Shown: piece after piece, positions 1-5,408 of the stretch | How the letters are laid out: each line of letters opens with the position of its first letter | How positions within the stretch are numbered: the first letter of the stretch is position 1 | Origin: Actinomycetota bacterium | GTDB lineage: Bacteria > Actinomycetota > Humimicrobiia > Humimicrobiales > Humimicrobiaceae | Length of the DNA: 5,408 nucleotides | Direction: 5' to 3' | Assembly (NCBI GenBank): GCA_022865545.1 | Contig: JALHTA010000126.1 | Coordinates: 1-5,408, forward strand | Made by a program: the position numbers and the translations under genes | The notes under the pieces: generated by a model | The model's database searches: none | Seen by the model: the letters and a program-made list of their open reading frames with translations, nothing else | Told to the model about the DNA's origin: nothing

Positions 1-1
1 A

Positions 2-994
2 ATAGTTATAGAGGACCAGATCGTAGAGAAGATGCTTGGGCGCTATGGGGGGAATACCCTGGCTTATGGCGGCGATCCTGCAAAGGGTGCAATTGATGAA
101 GACAAGGTAAGACCCATGTATCCCAAAGACTGGATAGAGATATGTCAGATAATCGGGCAGGATACCATCATTCTTGAAGCCCTGTGGACCCCTTTTAAGA
201 TGGTGGACAGTGAGGGCAGAAAAGTCCCCATATCCGGAAAACCTGTAAAGACCAGAGCTGATTTTGAAAAGCTTATCATGCCCACTGGTGATGATATTGA
301 AAAGAAGATGCGCTATGTCAGAGAATATAAGGAAGCGGTAAAAGGGACAAAGATCGGGGTGGGAATCGTATATGCCACTTTCGTTATGACCATCAATGAG
401 TTTTTAATGGAACTATCTGATTTTATGATGGATGCTTATGAAGACTATGGATTTATAGATCATATGTTTGAAGTAAGCGCAGATTACTGGGAAAAATTTT
501 CCAGGGCCCTTGTCAAAGAAAAAATCGATTGGGTTTATACCGCAGATGACTTCGGTTTTAAAAGCGGGCTTTTTCTACCCCCTGACTTACTGAAGAAACT
601 ATGGTTCCCGAAGTATAAAAAGATCATGGATCCTATTAAGGAAGCAGGCATCGCTATAATGTTTCACAGCGATGGCAAGATAGATGATATGGTCCCCTGG
701 ATCATTGAATATGGAGTAGATGCCTTAAATCCCATGGATCCATATTGTGTGGATTATAGGGAGTATAAAAAGAAGTTTGGAAAAGATATCGCTCTATGGG
801 GCAATATCGATCTGGAATTTCCTCTATCCAAGGGTACGCCCGATGATGTGAGAGAAGATGTAAAAAAACATATGGATGTCTTAAAACCCGGCTACGGATA
901 TATCTGCAGTTCTTCGCATTCTATTGTTAATTACATTCCTTATGAAAACTTTATAGCTTTTATTAACGCTATCCATGAATATGGAAAATATTAA
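2..994 (+). CDS. URO-D-fold (MtaA/CmuA-like) methyltransferase family protein, 5'-partial
   Basis: The frame is open from the first complete codon at position 2 with no stop upstream, so the gene starts before the window. The ATG at 32 is probably internal, because residues just before it (IEDQIVEK) read as normal protein and the family usually has a further N-terminal stretch. Counting from that ATG there are 320 residues. Family marks are an acidic pocket segment TADDFG (170-175) followed by a Gly-Leu-Phe-Leu-Pro-Pro turn, FHSDGKI (211-217), WGNID (256-260), a GTPDDVRED segment (269-277), and a C-terminal SSSHSI...IPYEN block (293-306). These place it in the uroporphyrinogen decarboxylase superfamily, in the branch near MtaA/CmuA/MtbA, cytosolic proteins that move methyl groups between corrinoid proteins and a thiol or other acceptor. 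It is unlikely to be a heme-pathway HemE. The metal motif of MtaA-type enzymes (H-x-C plus a distal Cys) is here His212-Ser-Asp214 with Cys292, so the acceptor chemistry may differ. The MttB-like gene downstream supports a methyl-transfer role, which remains an inference. Confidence 0.85.
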   Translation: MVIEDQIVEKMLGRYGGNTLAYGGDPAKGAIDEDKVRPMYPKDWIEICQIIGQDTIILEALWTPFKMVDSEGRKVPISGKPVKTRADFEKLIMPTGDDIEKKMRYVREYKEAVKGTKIGVGIVYATFVMTINEFLMELSDFMMDAYEDYGFIDHMFEVSADYWEKFSRALVKEKIDWVYTADDFGFKSGLFLPPDLLKKLWFPKYKKIMDPIKEAGIAIMFHSDGKIDDMVPWIIEYGVDALNPMDPYCVDYREYKKKFGKDIALWGNIDLEFPLSKGTPDDVREDVKKHMDVLKPGYGYICSSSHSIVNYIPYENFIAFINAIHEYGKY

Positions 995-1051
995 ATCATG
1001 CAAGTAGAGCAGGATAAGAGTACTGGATCGACCATTAATATAAATATAAAT

Positions 1052-1056
1052 GGGAG
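1052..1056 (+). promoter_or_regulatory. Ribosome binding site of the isomerase gene
   Basis: GGGAG lies six bases before the ATG at 1063 and supports that start. The 68-base gap before the gene has no G+C-rich stem followed by T residues, which is consistent with transcription continuing from the upstream gene. Confidence 0.7.
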
Positions 1057-1062
1057 TAAAAA

Positions 1063-2475
1063 ATGTTAAAGGTAGCAATAGTAGCCGGATCTATGCCGTA
1101 TTTTTCTGAAGAGGGAAAAAATATTTATAAAAAAGCCTGTATCGATCTTAAAGAGGTGTCAAAGAGCCTGGGATTCAGTCTAAAGGTGTATCCAGATTTC
1201 GTAATGACAGAAAAAAAAGCTATGGAAATAAGAAAGGAAATTGACAGTACCGGTATAGATCTTCTGCTGATCTTTCATCCCACCTATATTTCAGGGGACA
1301 TTATCTTTGAATTGATGAAAACCAGAGCATATCTTGGACTATGGGCTGCGACCGAACCTACAAAAGAAGGACCTCTTCCGCTTGCATCATTTGTCTGCTT
1401 AAATCAAAACACTTCAATCGCGGGTCACTTTTTCAAGAATGAAAAAAAGAAGTTCAAATGGTTTATGGGAGAAGTAAAAAGTAAGTATTTTTTTGAAAGA
1501 TTTGAAGTGACAGTAAAGGTCCTGAATGTCATAAAGGAATTAAGGGATGCTAAAATCGCCCAGCTGGGCTCTATAGCAGAAGGATTTAGAAATATGTATT
1601 ATGACCAGAGGGATATCTATAGCGCTCTTGGTGTGGACATAATAAAAGGAATAGAGATAGAAGACATACTTAAGTCTTCAGAGAAACTAAACGATAAGGA
1701 GGTCAAGTCAGAGTTTAAAAGGGTCAGCAGCCAGTTTAGTAAAATACTTTCAGATAAAGAAAAGATATTAAACTCTGTAAAATATTTCCTGGCCATTAAA
1801 AAGATATGCAATGATAGAAATATAAAAGCAGTTGCTCTTGACTGCGCTTCAAAATTAGTACCCCTAAAGGCTATGACAGGCTGCCTTGTAAATTCTTTAC
1901 TGAACTCCGAGGGAATTACAACTGGATGTGAGGGGGATATGTTAAGCACCATTTCTTCCCATATTCTTAAAATGTTATCCGGGAAAGCCACAGCCGTGAG
2001 CGACATGGCTGCATTTGACGAGGATGACCAATCCCTGCTTCTCTGGCATTGTGGTTCTGCTCCGATGGAACTGGCCAGTACAGAGGGAGTCGTATGCAGA
2101 AATGTGTACAGGTCAGAATTTGCAAAAGGAACAGACCTGGAAGACCTGGGCCCGATAACTTCTCTCACCTATCAAAACGGGCCGGTAACTGTTTTTAGAC
2201 TTACAGGTGAAGCAGATTCCTTTTACTATTTTACAGGTAAAATATTTGATAATAAAAAAGCCTGGTATGGTACAAGGGGATGGGTAGGAGATCTTAAATT
2301 TTACAAAGAACCTATTGAAGTAATAGATCTCATAAATACTATTTTAGTAAATAATATACAGCATCATTTCCCACTGGTACTTGACGATGTGGGGGATCAT
2401 TTAGAAGAGCTGTCTTATTGGTTAGATCTAAAAAAAATTAAAAAAAACAGCTGGCAGAGATATTTATATAATTAA
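1063..2475 (+). CDS. L-fucose/L-arabinose isomerase-like protein
   Basis: This 470-residue protein resembles the L-fucose isomerase-like family (COG2407 type), metal-dependent enzymes that interconvert aldoses and ketoses in the cytosol. The N-terminal part (about 1-170) alternates beta strands and helices in a Rossmann-like way, beginning LKVAIVAGSMPYFSEEG and including DLLLIFHPTY (66-75). The middle (about 196-260) is lysine-rich and helical. The catalytic half has GCEGD (288-292), whose Glu290 matches the metal-binding Glu of the family. It is followed by an acidic segment FDEDDQ (318-323), candidate site of the second metal ligand, then LWHCGSAP (327-334), GEAD (382-385) and a late HHFPLVLDDVGDHLEEL segment whose His434/435 would match the third ligand. 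These assignments are by analogy with E. coli FucI (Glu, Asp, His). The protein is shorter than FucI (about 590 residues) and close to other COG2407 members. It is not a RhaA-type rhamnose isomerase. The substrate is unknown; the rhamnulokinase-like kinase downstream suggests a 6-deoxy or modified sugar. Confidence 0.82.
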   Translation: MLKVAIVAGSMPYFSEEGKNIYKKACIDLKEVSKSLGFSLKVYPDFVMTEKKAMEIRKEIDSTGIDLLLIFHPTYISGDIIFELMKTRAYLGLWAATEPTKEGPLPLASFVCLNQNTSIAGHFFKNEKKKFKWFMGEVKSKYFFERFEVTVKVLNVIKELRDAKIAQLGSIAEGFRNMYYDQRDIYSALGVDIIKGIEIEDILKSSEKLNDKEVKSEFKRVSSQFSKILSDKEKILNSVKYFLAIKKICNDRNIKAVALDCASKLVPLKAMTGCLVNSLLNSEGITTGCEGDMLSTISSHILKMLSGKATAVSDMAAFDEDDQSLLLWHCGSAPMELASTEGVVCRNVYRSEFAKGTDLEDLGPITSLTYQNGPVTVFRLTGEADSFYYFTGKIFDNKKAWYGTRGWVGDLKFYKEPIEVIDLINTILVNNIQHHFPLVLDDVGDHLEELSYWLDLKKIKKNSWQRYLYN

Positions 2476-2480
2476 AGATT

Positions 2481-2511
2481 CCAGAGCTTACCGCACAGGC
2501 AAGCTGGCTGG
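2481..2511 (+). repeat. Imperfect inverted repeat between isomerase and methyltransferase genes
   Basis: CCAGAGCTT (2481-2489) can pair with AAGCTGGCTGG (2501-2511) if two bases bulge, around a loop of 11 bases. No T-run follows, so it does not look like an intrinsic terminator. At most it could be an mRNA processing or stability element within the operon, and it may be chance. Confidence 0.25.
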
Positions 2512-2525
2512 AAAGCCCGGAAAAT

Positions 2526-2533
2526 GAGAGGGG
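2526..2533 (+). promoter_or_regulatory. Ribosome binding site of the MttB-like gene
   Basis: GAGAGGGG ends seven bases before the ATG at 2541. It is the strongest Shine-Dalgarno-like site in the window and fixes the start that gives the N-terminus MRKGFTRKIEPIRVLSD, which matches the usual beginning of the family. Confidence 0.7.
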
Positions 2534-2540
2534 AAATACC

Positions 2541-3992
2541 ATGAGAAAAGGATTTACAAGAAAAATTGAGCCCATAAGGGTTCTAAGCGATCTGCAGGTA
2601 GAAGAGATCCATAAAGCTACTCTGGAGATTTTAGAGACTACCGGAGTGAAATATGAAAGCAAACGGGCGCTGAAATTATTTGAAGAAAGCGGATGCAGAG
2701 TGGACCATGAATCCAGGATTGTAAAGTTTCCAGCCTACCTGGTCGAGGAATGCATCAGGATGACTCCCTCAAGTTTCAGGGTAAAAGCAAGATTTCCGGA
2801 AGATGATCTGAGATTTGGGGGAAATACCCTTTACTTCATGCCGGCAGCCGGAGCAAAACTCCATGATGAAAAAACCGGGGAATTGTCTGTAGCGACCATG
2901 GAGGAAAACAATAGAGGGGTCCTGATATGCGACGCCCTGGAGTCAGTTGATTTTCAGGCTTCATACTGCCCTTTCTTTGAGATCAAGGACATCGAACCTG
3001 CCATGCTCCTGGCGGAGAGCCAGGCCAGTATCTGCCGTTATTCCACCCGGGTCTCAAGAGGTGCCCAGGCTACTGATTCTTTCATCTGGGAATCCATGCT
3101 GGCCAATGCTGTGGGAATGCAGCTTATCGGAACCATTGAGGGTGCTGCTCCATTAAGTTTTCCGGAGGATGCCATAAATGCCTGCTTTGAATATATGGAT
3201 AATGGTTTTCCTATCTGGGCCACCGGCGGTTCGGTGATGGGCGGAAGTTCCCCGGTCACTGTTGCAGGAGCCACTGTAAGCAATAATGCAGAGATCCTCT
3301 CCACACTGGTATTAATACAGAGCTACAAACCCGGCCATCCTGTCCTGGCAAACGATTTTGTCATCCCTATGGATATGGAAAGTGGAAATCTATTTTTCGG
3401 GGCGCTTGGTTCGGGCTTTCACCAGATGGCCTTCAACCAGATCTGGAAGGATTTCTATCGTGTACCCACTTCCAATGCCATGGCAGCTTTTCCCAATTCC
3501 AAACTGATAGACTACCAGAATGCTTTTGAGAAGACTCATCTGGCGATGTCCGCTGCCCTATCGGGGGCCAATATGATAGCCTTCCTGGGTTCAGTGAGCC
3601 AGGAACTTGCATGGAACCCCCTCCAGGCGATTATCGATAATGATGCTGTCCAGATAATCGGTAAATATATTGAAGGATTTGAAATAAATGACAGGACCAT
3701 GGCAATGGACCTCATTAAGGAAGTGGGCCCTTCCCCCGGCTCTTTTCTGGGGAAAAGCCATACCCGTGAAAACTGGAAGAAGGAATATTATGTACCCAGG
3801 GTATTTGACAGGCTCTCATACCAGGACTGGTCAGCCACAGGCAAGAAAAGTGCAATAGATAAGGCCAGGGAGAGGATGGATGAGATCCTTGAGACTTTTG
3901 AGCCCAAACCGGTAACTGCCGGACAGGATAAAGAGATAAATAAGATCCTAAAGGATGCCAGGAAATATTATAAGGATAAGGGATTGCTGTAG
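2541..3992 (+). CDS. MttB-superfamily (trimethylamine methyltransferase-like) corrinoid methyltransferase, non-pyrrolysine
   Basis: This is a full-length 483-residue member of the trimethylamine:corrinoid methyltransferase (MttB/MtgB) superfamily, TIM-barrel proteins that transfer a methyl group, typically from a quaternary or tertiary amine, to a cognate corrinoid protein in the cytosol. Visible family marks are LSDLQVEEIHKATLEILETTG (15-35), GGSVMGGSSPVTVAGATVSNNAE (229-251), KPGHPVL (263-269), the NSKLIDYQNAFEK segment (319-331) that corresponds to the D-S-K-x-x-D-x-Q-A-x-x-E region of relatives, ALSGAN (339-344), LIKEVGPSPGSFLGKSHTREN (391-411), and a C-terminal RLSYQDWSATGK block (424-435). 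The reading frame has no internal TAG, so unlike archaeal MttB it contains no pyrrolysine. It therefore falls with the bacterial paralogues, of which MtgB (glycine betaine), MtcB (carnitine) and MtpB (proline betaine) are characterised. The stop codon is TAG. Its G+C content looks higher than that of the isomerase gene upstream. No corrinoid-binding partner is in the window. The substrate cannot be assigned, and the sugar genes on both sides suggest it may not be a simple betaine. Confidence 0.93.
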   Translation: MRKGFTRKIEPIRVLSDLQVEEIHKATLEILETTGVKYESKRALKLFEESGCRVDHESRIVKFPAYLVEECIRMTPSSFRVKARFPEDDLRFGGNTLYFMPAAGAKLHDEKTGELSVATMEENNRGVLICDALESVDFQASYCPFFEIKDIEPAMLLAESQASICRYSTRVSRGAQATDSFIWESMLANAVGMQLIGTIEGAAPLSFPEDAINACFEYMDNGFPIWATGGSVMGGSSPVTVAGATVSNNAEILSTLVLIQSYKPGHPVLANDFVIPMDMESGNLFFGALGSGFHQMAFNQIWKDFYRVPTSNAMAAFPNSKLIDYQNAFEKTHLAMSAALSGANMIAFLGSVSQELAWNPLQAIIDNDAVQIIGKYIEGFEINDRTMAMDLIKEVGPSPGSFLGKSHTRENWKKEYYVPRVFDRLSYQDWSATGKKSAIDKARERMDEILETFEPKPVTAGQDKEINKILKDARKYYKDKGLL

Positions 3993-4073
3993 GGACAGGT
4001 AAACAAAAAGATAAAAGGTCTAATAATAAAATATTATTTATGAAATTAAAAATATTTAGATAGAAGCAAGAAT
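3993..4073 (+). other. A+T-rich intergenic leader before the kinase gene
   Basis: Bases 4011-4073 contain only 9 G or C in 63, and 4021-4060 only 2 in 40. An all-A/T inverted repeat, AATAATA (4022-4028) and TATTATT (4032-4038), lies inside. TATTAT at 4032-4037 resembles a -10 box, but I see no matching -35 box at the right distance. The ribosome binding site before the ATG at 4074 is weak (GAAGCAAG at 4063-4070). The stretch could carry an internal promoter or simply lower kinase expression; neither is shown. Confidence 0.3.
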
Positions 4074-5408
4074 ATGAAAAAAATAAATCTAATTGCAGCT
4101 GATATCGGGGCGGGAAGCGGTAGGATCTTCCTGGCAGATTTCGATGGTAGGAAAATAAATCAGACAGAAGTCTGCCGGTTTGATAATAATTCAGTTCTTT
4201 TGGGAAATACTCTTTTCTGGGATTTTTTAAATTTAATGATCGAACTTGAAAATGGATTTGGAAAAGCGGGCCACAGGGCTAAAGGGGTAGTATCCAGTAT
4301 TGGTATAGACACCTGGGGGGCTGACTTCGGGCTTCTCGATAAAAACGGTGACCTTATTTCAAATCCAGTATCCTACAGGGATTGGCGGACGGATAAAGTA
4401 AAAGGATCAATATATGGGATCATAGGGCGTGAGAAGTTAAATGACCTGAACTCCTCCTTTACTTATGAGTACTGTGCTCTTTTTCAGCTTTATTATGTCT
4501 TTAAATTTCAAAGCGAGTTGGCAGGAATCGTAGATATGTATCTTCCTATGCCGGGCCTCGTCAATTATTTTCTAACCGGAAATAAAATCGTAGACCCTAG
4601 CATATTGTCCGGATCCCAGTTTTTTAATGTAAGGGATAGGGAATACCGGACTGATATTCTTAAAATGCTCGGAATCAGGGATTCCATACTACCTCCGGTT
4701 GGTGATGCAGGAAAGGTAATAGGAAAACTCAAAAATGAATTTGCTGAAAAATCCGGCCTGGATCCAGGGACAGTAGTCTCACTAGTGTGCAGTCATGATA
4801 CTGCGTCTGCAATCACCGGTATTCCGCTTGAAGAATCTGGCAGGCAATGCTGCTATATAAACAGCGGCACCTGGTCCCTGGTGGGAATGGAAACAAAGGA
4901 CCCTGTACTTTCCCCGGAGATCTTTAAAAATAATTTTACCATCTGGAATGCTTTTAGGGAAAGTACCATAATTCTAAAAATATTTAATGGATTTTTCTTC
5001 CTGCAGGAGTGCAAGAAGATCTGGGACAAAGAGGACCAAAAAACTACCAGCTATCCAGAATTCTATAAGAATATTTCAGAAAGCGCAACTTCAAAGTCAC
5101 TACTGCCATTGGATAGTGTAAGCCTTTTTGATGCTAGTAAAAAAATGCCTGAGATCATCCGGGATTATTATAAAGAGACCGGTCAGGCGGCCAGGTTATC
5201 CAGGGATGAGATCATAGTGTCCCTGCTCCAGAGCATGGTACTGGAGTATAGAATGGCCATAAGTGAACTTGAAAAATTGTCAAATAATAAATTTGAAAAG
5301 ATATATATGGTCGGAGGCGGGAGCCTCAATAAGGTGTTTTGCCAGTGGGTATCAGACTGCCTGGTAAAAGAAGTATATACCGGTTATCCGGAATCTACTA
5401 TAAACGGA
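4074..5408 (+). CDS. Rhamnulokinase-like FGGY-family sugar kinase, 3'-partial
   Basis: The frame runs 445 codons from ATG 4074 to the window end without a stop. An in-frame TAA at 4047-4049 rules out an upstream start, and MKKINLIAADIG fits the family's N-terminus. FGGY kinases phosphorylate sugars with ATP in the cytosol; rhamnulokinase makes L-rhamnulose 1-phosphate for an aldolase. Rhamnulokinase-type marks are DIGAGSGR (10-17, phosphate binding), SIGIDTWGADFGLLD (75-89), SYRDWRTD (100-107), CSHDTASA (239-246, with Asp242 as the likely catalytic base), NSGTWSLVG (263-271) and VGGGSLN (413-419). The final visible residues, YPESTING, match the conserved E-A-T-x-x-G-N region. By comparison with E. 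coli RhaB (489 residues) about 30-45 residues are missing. The N-E-G-G motif normally following the N-F-T segment is absent: here the stretch reads NFTIWNAFRES (287-297), with FNGFFFLQEC shortly after in place of M-G-L-W-L-L-Q-E. The substrate may therefore be a relative of rhamnulose or fuculose instead. Because the upstream isomerase is fucose-isomerase-like and not RhaA, I leave the symbol blank. Confidence 0.88.
   Translation, partial: MKKINLIAADIGAGSGRIFLADFDGRKINQTEVCRFDNNSVLLGNTLFWDFLNLMIELENGFGKAGHRAKGVVSSIGIDTWGADFGLLDKNGDLISNPVSYRDWRTDKVKGSIYGIIGREKLNDLNSSFTYEYCALFQLYYVFKFQSELAGIVDMYLPMPGLVNYFLTGNKIVDPSILSGSQFFNVRDREYRTDILKMLGIRDSILPPVGDAGKVIGKLKNEFAEKSGLDPGTVVSLVCSHDTASAITGIPLEESGRQCCYINSGTWSLVGMETKDPVLSPEIFKNNFTIWNAFRESTIILKIFNGFFFLQECKKIWDKEDQKTTSYPEFYKNISESATSKSLLPLDSVSLFDASKKMPEIIRDYYKETGQAARLSRDEIIVSLLQSMVLEYRMAISELEKLSNNKFEKIYMVGGGSLNKVFCQWVSDCLVKEVYTGYPESTING

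Noticed and set aside
881..1078. Open frame of 65 codons on the - strand across the first gene gap
   Set aside because: It overlaps the conserved C-terminus of the URO-D-fold gene, and I see no plausible ribosome binding site or family resemblance.
1617..2168. Open frame of 183 codons on the - strand
   Set aside because: It lies wholly inside the isomerase gene, has low-complexity serine-rich composition with no recognisable motif, and is a shadow of the coding strand.
46..2835. Near-identical stretch encoding GGNTL in both the URO-D-fold gene (about 46-60) and the MttB-like gene (about 2816-2830)
   Set aside because: The match covers only about 14 bases and the proteins around it are unrelated, so it looks like coincidence and not a repeat or recombination site.
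2438..3304. Small frames on both strands within or overlapping the MttB-like gene (- 2438-2662, + 2947-3156, - 3038-3304)
   Set aside because: All overlap strongly conserved MttB-family coding sequence and show no motifs of their own.
3990..4043. Pyrrolysine readthrough extension of the MttB-like protein
   Set aside because: The protein already ends at the family's usual length, and known pyrrolysine sites in MttB are internal, not at the C-terminus.
4040..4063. Seven-codon ATG frame (MKLKIFR) just before the kinase, considered as a leader peptide
   Set aside because: It has no ribosome binding site, no codon bias that would sense an amino acid, and no downstream attenuator-like stem.
1..5408. 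tRNA or rRNA genes, CRISPR array, insertion sequence ends
   Set aside because: Nearly all bases are in confident protein-coding genes; the three short gaps hold no tandem repeats, tRNA-like folds or transposase fragments.

Overview
The window holds four genes in a row, all on the + strand, separated by gaps of 65 to 81 bases with no convincing terminator between them. It therefore reads as an internal slice of one operon. Both end genes run off the window. The organism is most likely an anaerobic bacterium of clostridial or similar type. The reasons are the A+T-leaning coding sequence, frequent AGA/AGG and ATA codons, purine-rich ribosome binding sites, and an MttB-superfamily methyltransferase without pyrrolysine, a type known from acetogens and related anaerobes. 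The sequence alone does not fix the taxon.

Layout: (1) positions 2-994, the C-terminal bulk of a uroporphyrinogen-decarboxylase-fold protein of the MtaA/CmuA-like methyltransferase branch, with its N-terminus outside the window; (2) 1063-2475, an L-fucose/L-arabinose isomerase-like protein; (3) 2541-3992, a full-length MttB-superfamily (trimethylamine methyltransferase-like) protein with no in-frame TAG; (4) 4074-5408, a rhamnulokinase-like FGGY sugar kinase with its last few dozen residues outside the window.

Together the genes pair two methyl-transfer-type proteins with an aldose/ketose isomerase and a sugar kinase. My working inference is a corrinoid-dependent demethylation module tied to catabolism of a sugar, for example a methylated deoxysugar or a sugar conjugate carrying a methylated amine. 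MttB would move the methyl group to a corrinoid protein and the URO-D-fold protein would pass it on, while the isomerase and kinase process the sugar. The corrinoid protein, an aldolase and a transporter would be expected nearby but are not in this window. The substrate cannot be read from the sequence.

Odd points are a URO-D-fold metal motif that reads H-S-D-G instead of H-x-C, a kinase that has lost the usual N-E-G-G motif, a methyltransferase gene that ends in TAG, and a clear G+C difference between the isomerase and methyltransferase genes.
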